Positions 49,453-57,893 of a stretch of DNA of 64,000 nt are shown here, piece by piece. Source of the stretch: JAAGZL01 sp050290785 (lineage in GTDB: Bacteria; Pseudomonadota; Gammaproteobacteria; Chromatiales; Chromatiaceae). Each line of letters begins with the position of its first letter. Position 1 is the stretch's first letter. The stretch spans positions 1 to 64,000 of the forward strand of contig JBNKIR010000041.1 in NCBI GenBank assembly GCA_050290785.1. The letters run 5' to 3'. The position numbers and the translations under genes are program-made. The notes beneath the pieces were generated by a model. It saw only the letters and a list, made by a program, of their open reading frames with translations. It had not been told where the DNA came from and ran no database searches.

Positions 49453-50264
49453 CCCTTTAGCATCTCTATGACCGGCGCGGTCTGCGGGTGTATGCCTCGC
49501 CACAGGAAGAACGACTCCGCCGCCTGTTCCACCAGCATCCCCAATCCACCCAAGGCCTGGCTTGCCCCACGTGTTTGGCCCCAGCGCATGAAGGCGGTGG
49601 CTTTGTCCCCGTACATCATGTCGTAGGTCCAGCCGCCGGGACGCAGAACGGTATCCGGGATCACGGGAACCTGATCTGTCAGCCCCGCCGCGGTGGCGTT
49701 GATGATGATGTCGAATGAGTCTCCATACAGTTGCTCCAGGCCGCAGCCTCTGACCTCACCCAAGCCAGAGCTGTCTATGGCCAGGGCCTCCGCCTTGGAG
49801 GCGGTGCGGTTGGCGATGACCAGGCGCTTCGGCCCTGCTTCCAACAGAGGTCGTATGACACCGCGGGAGGCACCCCCTGCCCCTAACAGCAGGATCTCCG
49901 CCCCTGCCAGTTTGCAGCCGTGGTTTGCAGTCAGGTCCCGCACCAGCCCGACGCCGTCGGTGTTGTCACCGAGCAGACGGCCGTCCGGCAGCAGGATCAG
50001 GGTGTTGACTGCACCTGCACTCTCGGCGCGCTTACTGCGTTCATCTGCCAGTATCCAGGCGTCCTCCTTGAAGGGGACGGTGATGTTCAGCCCCTTGCCG
50101 CCAGCGGCGATAAAATCGGCCACGTCTTGTTTGAATCGTCCGGGTTCGCCCAGGATACGCCCGTACTCCAAATCCTCTCCGGTCTGTTGCGCAAAGGCGC
50201 GGTGAATCAGCGGGGACTTGCTGTGTTCAATAGGATTGCCGATGACGGCGTATCTGTCGGTCAT
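49449..50264 (-). CDS. aroE: Shikimate dehydrogenase
   Basis: 271 residues. It reduces 3-dehydroshikimate with NADPH in aromatic amino acid synthesis. Signatures: RYAVIGNPIEHSKSPLIHRA, the catalytic Lys in GLNITVPFKEDAWILAD, Asn/Asp in AGAVNTLILLPDGRLLGDNT, and the NADP loop ILLLGAGGASRGVI with the NRT motif (VIANRTASKAEAL). It lies one base from hemB and is probably cotranscribed. Confidence 0.95.
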   Translation of the reverse strand: MTDRYAVIGNPIEHSKSPLIHRAFAQQTGEDLEYGRILGEPGRFKQDVADFIAAGGKGLNITVPFKEDAWILADERSKRAESAGAVNTLILLPDGRLLGDNTDGVGLVRDLTANHGCKLAGAEILLLGAGGASRGVIRPLLEAGPKRLVIANRTASKAEALAIDSSGLGEVRGCGLEQLYGDSFDIIINATAAGLTDQVPVIPDTVLRPGGWTYDMMYGDKATAFMRWGQTRGASQALGGLGMLVEQAAESFFLWRGIHPQTAPVIEMLKG

Positions 50265-50265
50265 C

Positions 50266-51282
50266 TCAGCCGTTCAGCCACTGGGCGGCCCGCTTGGCGA
50301 AGTAGGTGAGGATGCCGTCGGCCCCGGCCCGCTTGATACAGACCAGAGATTCCATCACCACGGCCTGCTCGTCCAGCCAGCCGTTCTGGGCGGCGGCCAT
50401 CAGCATGGCGTATTCGCCGCTTACCTGATAGACGAAGGTGGGTGCGCCGAAACCGTCCTTGACCCGTCTGGCTATGTCCAGGTAGGGCATGCCGGGCTTG
50501 ACCATCACCATGTCCGCCCCCTCCTGCAGGTCCAGGGCGATCTCGCGCAGGGCCTCATCGGAATTGGCCGGGTCCATCTGGTAGGTATATTTGTTGCCGG
50601 CACCCAGGTTGGCGGCGGAACCCACGGCGTCGCGGAACGGACCGTAGAAGCTGGAGGCGTACTTGGCCGAGTAGGCCATGATGCGGGTGTAGATTTGACC
50701 GTTCGCTTCCAGGACGCTGCGGATGGCGCCGATACGCCCGTCCATCATATCAGACGGGGCCACTATGTCGGCGCCGGCCTCGGCGTGGGAGAGGGCCTGT
50801 TTGACCAGGACCTCCACGGTCTCATCGTTCAGTACATAGCCGGAGGCGTCGATCAGGCCATCCTGGCCGTGGGTAGTGAACGGGTCCAGGGCCACATCGG
50901 TCATGACCCCCAGTTCTGGTACCGCATCCTTAAGGGCACGCACGGCGCGCTGGGCCAGACCGTCCGGGTTGAATGCCTCGCGCGCGTCTTCCGATTTAGC
51001 CTCTGGCGGTGTGACCGGGAACAGGGCCATGGCCGGGATGCCGAGGGCGTGGATCTCTTTTGCCTCCTGTACCAACAGGTCTATACTCATACGCTCTATC
51101 CCGGGCATGGATGCCACCGCCTCCCTCTCTCCAGTGCCTTCCAGCACAAAGACCGGATAGATAAAGTCGGAGGGGGTGATCTCCGTCTCGCGCATCAGGC
51201 GGCGGGAGAAATCGTCTCTGCGCATGCGGCGCATGCGGGTGCTAGGATAGGGTGCGTTGAGAGATGTTTTATCTTGCATCAT
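50266..51282 (-). CDS. hemB: Delta-aminolevulinic acid dehydratase (porphobilinogen synthase)
   Basis: 338 residues from ATG 51282, preceded by GGAGA; ATG 51279 or 51297 are alternatives. It condenses two 5-aminolevulinates. Schiff-base lysines lie in MAYSAKYASSFYGPFRDA and MVKPGMPYLDI. The metal site is of the Asp-rich type, ALDPFTTHGQDG, without the three zinc cysteines, pointing to a Mg-dependent enzyme as in Pseudomonas. It supplies the substrate of hemC, encoded 20 kb away. Confidence 0.96.
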   Translation of the reverse strand: MMQDKTSLNAPYPSTRMRRMRRDDFSRRLMRETEITPSDFIYPVFVLEGTGEREAVASMPGIERMSIDLLVQEAKEIHALGIPAMALFPVTPPEAKSEDAREAFNPDGLAQRAVRALKDAVPELGVMTDVALDPFTTHGQDGLIDASGYVLNDETVEVLVKQALSHAEAGADIVAPSDMMDGRIGAIRSVLEANGQIYTRIMAYSAKYASSFYGPFRDAVGSAANLGAGNKYTYQMDPANSDEALREIALDLQEGADMVMVKPGMPYLDIARRVKDGFGAPTFVYQVSGEYAMLMAAAQNGWLDEQAVVMESLVCIKRAGADGILTYFAKRAAQWLNG

Positions 51283-51537
51283 GGGTCTCCGTTTCATTGT
51301 GCATAAGATACCCCAGGAGGCGGCAGGATATAAGCTTTAAAGTGGATCTGGCTCGAGAAAATTTATTTTTTGTCGCTGGATTTTTTACCGATTACCTGCT
51401 CAAATCAGTAGTTCGTCGGCCTCGGGGAACGCGAAACAGGGTCTGTTGCCCAACTATTTAATGCGGCTAAAAAAATAGCATTGGACCGATATCGTATCGA
51501 TATATCCGATTATAGTTAGAAGAATGGAGAGATAGTT

Positions 51538-52149
51538 ATGGAGTCTTCGGTATTTAGCAGGATACGCCTTTCGTATCTACTGGCGATCTTTTTTCTGGTG
51601 ATAATCGCTCCTCAGCAGGCCTGGAGTAATCAGTTAAGCCCGCCTCAGGCCATGGTTCAGAAGATCTCTGACCGCATGCAGCAGGCATTAAAGGGCAAAC
51701 CCAGCCCCAGCCGGGCCTACAGCCTGGTAAACAGTATCATCGTGCCATATATAAACTTCAATATGGTTGCAAAACGGGCGTTGGGCACGGCCTATTGGAA
51801 CAAGGCATCTTCCGGGCAGAGAAGCAGATTTACCGCCCAGTTCAAGAAACTGCTGGTCCGAACCTATAGTTCCGCCTTTGCCAGCTATAACAACTGGTCG
51901 ATGCAGCATCTGGGCACCAAGAATTCAGGTAAAAGCGTGGCGGTAAATACCAGGGTATCGCCATCAGGGACCAGCCCGGTCAATGTGAGCTATCTGATGT
52001 ACGGCAGCGGTGGTAGCTATCGGGTATACGATATCTATATCTCTGGCGTAAGTCTGGCCAAGAGCCATAGCGCCAGTTTTCAGGGGATAGTCAGGAGTAG
52101 CGGTATGGAAGGCCTGATTAAAAAACTTATCGCCATGAACAAAAAATGA
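51538..52149 (+). CDS. MlaC/Ttg2D-family phospholipid-binding periplasmic protein
   Basis: 203 residues. Signal peptide 1-31 (LSYLLAIFFLVIIAPQQAWS), then an MlaC (tol_Ttg2) domain: INFNMVAKRALGTAYWNKAS, RFTAQFKKLLVRTYSSAFAS, the VNVSYLMYGSGGSYRVYDI strand region, ISGVSLAKSHSASFQGIVR. MlaC carries phospholipids between outer-membrane MlaA and the inner-membrane MlaFEDB transporter. No mla transporter genes are in the window, so this is a stand-alone paralogue with a similar role by inference. GGAGAG lies before the ATG, and a strong terminator follows. Confidence 0.88.
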   Translation: MESSVFSRIRLSYLLAIFFLVIIAPQQAWSNQLSPPQAMVQKISDRMQQALKGKPSPSRAYSLVNSIIVPYINFNMVAKRALGTAYWNKASSGQRSRFTAQFKKLLVRTYSSAFASYNNWSMQHLGTKNSGKSVAVNTRVSPSGTSPVNVSYLMYGSGGSYRVYDIYISGVSLAKSHSASFQGIVRSSGMEGLIKKLIAMNKK

Positions 52150-52172
52150 TGTTGCAGCAGAGATGTTGATCG

Positions 52173-52202
52173 AAAAGGCGGCTGGATTCAGCCGCCTTTT
52201 TT
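52173..52202 (+). terminator. Rho-independent terminator after the MlaC-like gene
   Basis: AAAAGGCGGCT (52173-52183) pairs with AGCCGCCTTTT (52190-52200) around a 6-base loop and is followed by T (six in a row, 52197-52202). The A-rich 5' side also allows action on the minus strand, where it would end slyX transcription. Confidence 0.88.
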
Positions 52203-52401
52203 AATAGTGGGGTGGTGGCTCGTCTGTAATGGCAGATCCCACGCCCGGGGCTAGGGCCCTTAGTTGAGTCTGTAACTCTTCTATGTCTCTGCGCAGTTCA
52301 ACCAGTTCCTGCTGCTGCCCGGCAACTGTTCGGTTCAGTGCCTGAATCAGGTCTTCCTGAAAGGCTACTTTTGTCTCCAGCTCGATTATCTGATCTTTCA
52401 T
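52201..52401 (-). CDS. slyX: SlyX family protein
   Basis: 66 residues. SlyX-type coiled coil throughout (IIELETKVAFQEDLIQALNR, TVAGQQQELVELRRDIEELQ) and a Pro-rich C-terminus DEPPPHY, which is the family hallmark (PPPHY). Function unknown; in other gammaproteobacteria slyX is next to slyD or fkpA, here it stands alone. Its stop codon lies in the terminator hairpin region of the preceding convergent gene. Confidence 0.9.
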   Translation of the reverse strand: MKDQIIELETKVAFQEDLIQALNRTVAGQQQELVELRRDIEELQTQLRALAPGVGSAITDEPPPHY

Positions 52402-52597
52402 CTAAGTGTACCGTTATGGCAGGGCAAATATTGCACATCTTCAACTGGTTGATAAATATGGTATTTATTCAAGTCGTGTCAAAATTATCGCAAATGACAA
52501 ATCCATGACTAAAGTTCTTCCGGCGGCTGCCGATGATACTACTGCTAAAGGCGATGCAGCGTAACTGCTTATAGTTTCATTTAGTTGATCCTCCGTT

Positions 52598-52650
52598 TGC
52601 GTCACATAGTGGCGCACTGAGCCCGCCCCTCCCCTGGTGGGCTTTCTTTT
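52598..52650 (+). terminator. Two hairpins with a T-rich tail, possible end of an unannotated RNA
   Basis: TGCGTCAC-ATA-GTGGCGCA (52598-52616) and GCCCGCC...GGTGGGC (52621-52642, one G-T pair) are followed by TTTCTTTT. The orientation is rightward, but no rightward gene lies upstream in this 272-base spacer (52402-52673), only a 19-codon frame at 52505-52564 without ribosome binding site. It could end a small RNA. Otherwise the spacer shows nothing. Confidence 0.45.
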
Positions 52651-52673
52651 GCCCGATTGAAATCAGGTCATAA

Positions 52674-53252
52674 CTACCCTCGAATGATCGCCCCGGTTGC
52701 CGCATCTCTTATCATGCTGGGCGATCGTCTTTCTCCGGTTGATCCATGGACGATGCAATCGACAATCCCGGATACCCTGGATCTTACCTGTGTTGCGGTA
52801 ACCGCGGGTCTGCGATCGGCTATGTTTGCGCTGGTGGAGACCAGCGGTGAACCGCAGGCCAGACACAGGGAGGCGGCAATCGGATGGTCCGTGACCCTGA
52901 CGGCGATGGTCCTATGCCTTCCCCTGAGCCAGTAGGGAAGACCCTCGGCTGCCGGCAGTAGCCAGGTGTTCGGTCCAGGCCAGCTATCCAGGACCGGCCT
53001 CATCCGCTCCTCAGGCAGGGGCTCTATGTAGGGTAGAAGTTGCTCATAGTTGGCAGCGATCAGTATCAGACCCTTGTCCAGGGGACGATGCTTTTGGATC
53101 AAAAGCCACTCAACGGCACACCAGTTCAACGGATCACACCCCAGTCCGTAGATGGCCTCGGTCGGATAGGCCAGGATACCCCCCTGCCGAAAGCAGCGAA
53201 CAGCCTCACGCAGTTTCCAGGGATGGATATTGGCCTTATGCACGCCTGCCAT
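52674..53252 (-). CDS. tsaC: Threonylcarbamoyl-AMP synthase TsaC (YrdC)
   Basis: 192 residues, the size of the E. coli enzyme. It makes threonylcarbamoyl-adenylate for the t6A modification of ANN-decoding tRNAs. Signatures: ILAYPTEAIYGLGCDP, IQKHRPLDKGLILIAANYEQ, WPGPNTWLLPA, TIAVRVTDHPIA and PLVSTSANIADRRPAVT. A separate upstream Sua5-like gene is not in the window. It starts 16 bases after the purE stop. Confidence 0.95.
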   Translation of the reverse strand: MAGVHKANIHPWKLREAVRCFRQGGILAYPTEAIYGLGCDPLNWCAVEWLLIQKHRPLDKGLILIAANYEQLLPYIEPLPEERMRPVLDSWPGPNTWLLPAAEGLPYWLRGRHRTIAVRVTDHPIAASLCLACGSPLVSTSANIADRRPAVTATQVRSRVSGIVDCIVHGSTGERRSPSMIRDAATGAIIRG

Positions 53253-53268
53253 CTCTATTGAAAAGATC

Positions 53269-53775
53269 TTAACCGGCTAGGTCAGACTGGAGTTTCTGGT
53301 CCTTTTCCACAACGCCCTTGGCGTTGTTCTCCCGATCTGCCCGTATACGCCGGGCGATCTCGGGGTCGGATAGGGCCAGGATCTGTGCTGCCAGATAGGC
53401 GGCGTTCTTGGCCCCGGCCTTGCCCACAGCCACGGTCGCCACCGGGATCCCACCAGGCATCTGTACTGTGGAGAGTAGTGCATCCATGCCCTGCAGCGGT
53501 CCTGCGTCCAACGGTATGCCAATGACCGGCTTCAAGGTGGCTGCGGAGACCGCTCCCGCCAGATGCGCGGCCAGTCCGGCGGCGCAGATGAATACGGCGC
53601 ATCCGCGGACATCGGCATCTGTTACATAGTCATACGTTTGCTTCGGTGTACGGTGGGCGGAGGTGATCTTGGCCTCGAATGGTATCTCCAGAGATTTGAG
53701 TACGTCGATCGTCGATTGCAACACCGGGAGGTCTGAATCTGAACCCATCAGAACGGCTACAAATGGCTGGCTCAT
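53269..53775 (-). CDS. purE: N5-carboxyaminoimidazole ribonucleotide mutase PurE
   Basis: 168 residues, class I PurE: VAVLMGSDSDLPVL at the start, FEAKITSAHRTPKQT with the catalytic His, and FICAAGLAAHLAGAVSAAT and PVIGIPLDAGPLQGMDALLS. It rearranges N5-CAIR to CAIR in purine synthesis. In many gammaproteobacteria purK follows; here the next gene is tsaC, as in some sulfur oxidisers, so purK must lie elsewhere. Confidence 0.95.
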   Translation of the reverse strand: MSQPFVAVLMGSDSDLPVLQSTIDVLKSLEIPFEAKITSAHRTPKQTYDYVTDADVRGCAVFICAAGLAAHLAGAVSAATLKPVIGIPLDAGPLQGMDALLSTVQMPGGIPVATVAVGKAGAKNAAYLAAQILALSDPEIARRIRADRENNAKGVVEKDQKLQSDLAG

Positions 53776-53852
53776 AATTTCCTGTCCTGAATATCAGTGG
53801 AAAAGGTGGGGAAGATACCGGATTTTACCGGTTTAGGCTAGTCCTTGCTGGC

Positions 53853-54995
53853 TCAGCGCTCGTTCATCCCCACCCCCAGCGGGATAAGTAGCAGGGCAGC
53901 GCATATATAGAGGACCGCATCCCAGCCCAGCAGGGTGTATGCATAGCCTGACCCGGTTATACCCAGCCAACCCCCCAGATAGTAGAACATGACATAAAGC
54001 GCATTGGCCCTACCTTGCCCACTGGACAGGCGCCGGTTGAGTGCGCCTACCGCGGCGGAGTGGATGGTAAAAAATCCGGCACAGACACTGAGTAGCCCGA
54101 TTACCACCGCCAGTATGTCTGGTTGTCGTATGAGCAGCAGGGAACACAACAGTGTCGCGGTTCCCGCCAGCATGGTGTTGCCACTGCCGAATCTGTTACT
54201 GAGCCGACCAGAGACCGGGCCGATAAATATTCCGACCACATAGACCAGATACAGCATGGTGGTGATCTCGGTGGAAAATGCGAACGGCGGCTCGCTGAGC
54301 CTGAACGGCAGATAGTTGAATATGGCGGAAAAGATGGCAAAACTGCCGGCTGCGCAGAGGTAAATGCGCAACAGGTCCCAGCGTCTTAGCAGGGTCAGGA
54401 AATTGATAGAACGGTTGTGGACGGTGGCAGACGCGGTTTTCCTGGGCAAGATGCGCCAGGCCACGAAAGTGCCTGCCAGGATCATGATCGAGGCCGAGAC
54501 GAAGGCGTAGCGCCAGTGGAGCGGCGGGTGGATCCATCCCCCCAGCAGGCGTCCGCCCAATCCCCCAAGTACGGTGGCCGATACGTATGATCCCATCACC
54601 ACGCTTAGCCGCTCCAAAGGCAGGGTGCGGGCAAGATAGGCGGCCAGACATGTGGTTAGAGCGGGGATGAAGAGGCCCTGCACGAAACGTGCGCCGATCA
54701 GGAGCGTCAGGTTGTCAGTATAGGCACAGACCAGACCGGCACAGGCAACCGTCAGCCCTCCGGTCAGGAGGATGGGATGGATCTCCAGACGATCGGATAA
54801 GATGCCAAATGGCAGGTTGGAGATGGCAATGCCCAGGATGACCGCGGATACGGTGAAAGAGACCAGTACCAGATCAGCAGAAAATTCGCTTTGCAGCACC
54901 GGCAGGACCGGCTGGGTGATGTAGATATTGGTAAAGGATGCAGAGACCAGGGCAAAGACCGCCAGCTGGAGCAGAAAGTAGGGGGATCTGGCCAT
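53853..54995 (-). CDS. MFS transporter (12 TM)
   Basis: 380 residues with about 12 hydrophobic segments. The MFS motif A is degenerate in the loop 2-3 region: NLPFGILSDRLEIHPILLTG. The start FALVSASFTNIYITQPVLPV is typical of drug/inner-membrane-type MFS proteins related to YnfM. The substrate cannot be read from the sequence; an export function is likely. The neighbours (purE and topA) give no clue. Confidence 0.85.
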   Translation of the reverse strand: MARSPYFLLQLAVFALVSASFTNIYITQPVLPVLQSEFSADLVLVSFTVSAVILGIAISNLPFGILSDRLEIHPILLTGGLTVACAGLVCAYTDNLTLLIGARFVQGLFIPALTTCLAAYLARTLPLERLSVVMGSYVSATVLGGLGGRLLGGWIHPPLHWRYAFVSASIMILAGTFVAWRILPRKTASATVHNRSINFLTLLRRWDLLRIYLCAAGSFAIFSAIFNYLPFRLSEPPFAFSTEITTMLYLVYVVGIFIGPVSGRLSNRFGSGNTMLAGTATLLCSLLLIRQPDILAVVIGLLSVCAGFFTIHSAAVGALNRRLSSGQGRANALYVMFYYLGGWLGITGSGYAYTLLGWDAVLYICAALLLIPLGVGMNER

Positions 54996-55026
54996 GATGG
55001 AGCCCGCCTAGAAATCAGTTATTGGG

Positions 55027-57300
55027 CTACTCTTCAACCGGTTCGCTGAATGAGCAATCCTGTTGCGGACAGACCCTCTCTGTACCCTTGCGCTTAGTGG
55101 TCTTGATGGTGAGTATGGGCCAGCCGCAACTGGGACAGGGTCCTGCTATCGGCTCATTCCAGGTGGCGTAGTCACAATCCGGATAGCCGGAACATGAGAA
55201 GAAGATCTTTCCACGCCTGGATTTGCGCTGCATCATGGTGCCACTATTGCACTTGGGACAGGTAACACCTGTATCCTTTGGTTTCTCCAGGGGTTCGATA
55301 TGGCGGCAGTCAGGATAGCTGGAACAGCCGATGAATTTACCATATTTGCCCCGCTTGATAACCAGATCTGAGTTACAGTCAGGGCATTTTCTACCCTCGA
55401 CGATCTCTGGCTCTTCCTCAGCACCATTGCCATTCAGATCCCTGGTGTAGTCGCACTCCGGATAGTTGGTGCAGCCGATAAAGCGGCCGTGTCTTCCCAG
55501 ACGGATGGAGAGAGGTTTGCCACATTGCGGGCACTCTTCATCCATGGCCTCATGGGTGACATCACTGCGTTTGACGTTCTCTTCGGTGTGATCAATCTGT
55601 TTCTTGAATGGGGTCCAGAATTTATCCAGTAGGGGCACCCACTCCTCTTCGCCGCGGGCGACCGCATCAAGTTCGTCCTCCAGATCGGCGGTGAACCCAT
55701 AGTCCACATAGCGTGTGAAATAGTTGGTGAGGAACTTGTTTACCACCCTGCCCACGTCTGTGGGGTAAAAGCGTTTCTTCTCCAGTTCCACATATTCACG
55801 GTCCTGCAGGGTGGAGATGATGGAGGCATAGGTGGAGGGACGGCCTATGCCATGCTCCTCCAGGGCCTTGACCAGGCTGGCCTCGCTATAGCGGGGTGGT
55901 GGCTCGGTGAAGTGTTGCTCCGGGCGTATGGCCTGCAACGCCAGCTCTTCACCCTCCTCCAGTGGCGGAAGGATCTTCTCGTCATCCTTGTCCTTGGCTG
56001 CGTCGTCCACATCTTCCATGTAGACCGCCATGAATCCCGGATTGGCAATGGTGGATCCATTTGCCCGGAACATATTGCCGGCCCCGCAACTGAGGTCTGC
56101 AGTAACTGTGTTTATGGTGGCGTGGATCATCTGGCAGGCCAGAGTGCGCTTCCATACCAGTTCGTATAGTCGGAACTGATCCTTGGTTAGATGCTCCTTC
56201 AGCTCATCGGGGGTATGCCGAATGGAGGTGGTGCGGATGGCCTCGTGTGCCTCCTGGGCGTTCTTGGCCTTGGTCTTGTACTGCTGTGGTTGGGCCGGGA
56301 GGTTCTCGCTACCAAAGCGTTCGGCGATAAAATCCCGTAACTCCACCACGGCATCGTCCGACAGATTTACCGAGTCGGTACGCATGTAGGTGATGAGACC
56401 GATGGCCCCACTGCCCGTATCTATACCTTCATATAGTTGCTGGGCGGTGCGCATGGTGCGCTGGGTGGTGAATCCCAGCTTACGGGCCGCCTCCTGTTGC
56501 AGGGTGGAGGTGGTAAATGGGGCGGCCGGGTTACGTTTGCGCTGCCTCTTCTGTACCTTCTCAACCAGAAGCTTCCCGGCTGCGGCATCGATCAGATTGC
56601 GCTCCGCCTCTCTGGCGCTCGTCTCGTCGGTGATGCTGAACTGTTCCAGCTTGCTATCCTGATAGTGGGTTAGCTTGGCGCTGAATCCCTGTTTCTCTTT
56701 TAGCAGATCCGCCTCAATGGTCCAGTACTCCTGGCTGATGAAGGCCTCGATCTCCTCTTCACGTTCCACGATCATGCGCAGGGCTGGGCTCTGTACCCGG
56801 CCGGCGGAAAGGCCGCGTCTGACCTTTTTCCACAGCAAGGGAGAGAGGTTAAACCCCACCAGATAGTCCAGGGCGCGGCGGGCCTGCTGGGCGTTGACCA
56901 GATCCATGGATATATCTCTGGGATGGTCTACGGCGTCCTGCACCGCCTTTTTGGTGATCTCATTAAAGACCACCCTATGCACCGCCTTGTCTTTAAGATG
57001 ACGCCTGCTCTTAAGCAGTTCCAACAGATGCCAGGAGATGGCCTCACCTTCGCGATCCGGGTCGGTTGCCAGATAGAGGGCATCGGCCTTCTTCAGCGCC
57101 TTGGATATGGCCTGGACATGACGCTCGTTCTTTTCGATCGCCTGGTACTTCATCCTGAACTGATCGTCCGGATCGACCGCACCACTCTTTGGAATCAGAT
57201 CGCGCACATGACCGTAGGAGGCGAGGACTTCAAACTCCTTGCCTAGATACTTTTTTATAGTTTTCGCCTTTGCGGGAGATTCGACTATTACCAGATTCAT
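55027..57300 (-). CDS. topA: DNA topoisomerase I (TopA)
   Basis: 757 residues. It relaxes negative supercoils. Toprim domain (1-150, LVIVESPAKAKTIKKYLGKE, YLATDPDREGEAISWHL with the Mg-binding acids), catalytic Tyr in GLITYMRTDSVNLSDDA, and at the C-terminus several four-cysteine zinc domains: CPQCGKPLSIRLGRHGRFIG, CPDCNSDLVIKRGKYGKFIG, CPKCNSGTMMQRKSRRGKIF and a CPSCGWPIL. E. coli TopA has 865 residues; the difference lies in the C-terminus. smg and dprA lie upstream on the same strand, as is common. Confidence 0.97.
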   Translation of the reverse strand: MNLVIVESPAKAKTIKKYLGKEFEVLASYGHVRDLIPKSGAVDPDDQFRMKYQAIEKNERHVQAISKALKKADALYLATDPDREGEAISWHLLELLKSRRHLKDKAVHRVVFNEITKKAVQDAVDHPRDISMDLVNAQQARRALDYLVGFNLSPLLWKKVRRGLSAGRVQSPALRMIVEREEEIEAFISQEYWTIEADLLKEKQGFSAKLTHYQDSKLEQFSITDETSAREAERNLIDAAAGKLLVEKVQKRQRKRNPAAPFTTSTLQQEAARKLGFTTQRTMRTAQQLYEGIDTGSGAIGLITYMRTDSVNLSDDAVVELRDFIAERFGSENLPAQPQQYKTKAKNAQEAHEAIRTTSIRHTPDELKEHLTKDQFRLYELVWKRTLACQMIHATINTVTADLSCGAGNMFRANGSTIANPGFMAVYMEDVDDAAKDKDDEKILPPLEEGEELALQAIRPEQHFTEPPPRYSEASLVKALEEHGIGRPSTYASIISTLQDREYVELEKKRFYPTDVGRVVNKFLTNYFTRYVDYGFTADLEDELDAVARGEEEWVPLLDKFWTPFKKQIDHTEENVKRSDVTHEAMDEECPQCGKPLSIRLGRHGRFIGCTNYPECDYTRDLNGNGAEEEPEIVEGRKCPDCNSDLVIKRGKYGKFIGCSSYPDCRHIEPLEKPKDTGVTCPKCNSGTMMQRKSRRGKIFFSCSGYPDCDYATWNEPIAGPCPSCGWPILTIKTTKRKGTERVCPQQDCSFSEPVEE

Positions 57301-57407
57301 GAGGTCTACAGGTCAGAGGATCTAATGTGGTTGGTTCTATATATAGTTTAAGTTAGCCGGTTTTGCGTTATTAATTGTGGATAACGGGAGTCAATATAGT
57401 TGACAGA

Positions 57408-57884
57408 CTAGTGTAGATAGAGTGGCTGATCGTTATAGACCAGATCTTCCATCTGGGCAAAAGCCGTCTCTTGTCCCGGTTGATTCATGAGCACCATAAG
57501 TACGACCCACTTTAGATCGTCCACCTTGATCACCTGGGAATCAAGGGCCATGGCTCTCTCTATTACAAACTCGCGATTGGCCTGATCCAGGATGTTATTC
57601 TGTTCCAAAAACAGCAACAGACCACGGCAGTTGTGATCCATTCTGGCAATTTCCTGATCTGTATAGATCCGGATGGAGCTCTCGGTTTGCGGTCTAAGAT
57701 TGCCGGAATCCCTCTGCAACGCCAGCTCATCCAGCCATTGAAAGGCCTTGTATATCTCGTCTTCCGGGAATCCCGCTGCCACCAGCTCTTCGTGCAGGTC
57801 TTCCTGGCTGGAGGGGGACGGCTGGTCGCTATCCATATAGTTTTCATAGAGATATATCAGGATATCGACTACATTCTCGTTCAT
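57408..57884 (-). CDS. smg: Smg / DUF494 family protein
   Basis: 158 residues. Smg signature: MNENVVDILIYLYENYMDSD at the start and LAAGFPEDEIYKAFQWLDEL-like pattern (VAAGFPEDEIYKAFQWLDEL), with RIYTDQEIARMDHNCRGLLL and FLEQNNILDQANREFVIERA. Function unknown; it is conserved between dprA and topA in gammaproteobacteria. It starts nine bases after the dprA stop. Confidence 0.93.
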   Translation of the reverse strand: MNENVVDILIYLYENYMDSDQPSPSSQEDLHEELVAAGFPEDEIYKAFQWLDELALQRDSGNLRPQTESSIRIYTDQEIARMDHNCRGLLLFLEQNNILDQANREFVIERAMALDSQVIKVDDLKWVVLMVLMNQPGQETAFAQMEDLVYNDQPLYLH

Positions 57885-57893
57885 TTAATAGGC

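Noticed and set aside
52505..52564. 19-codon frame as a tmRNA-like tag or short gene
   Set aside because: The sequence does not resemble a tmRNA tag, no tRNA-like domain is near, and no ribosome binding site precedes it.
52657..52935. Rightward 92-residue frame over tsaC
   Set aside because: It is antisense to a complete tsaC with all YrdC motifs and has no start signal.
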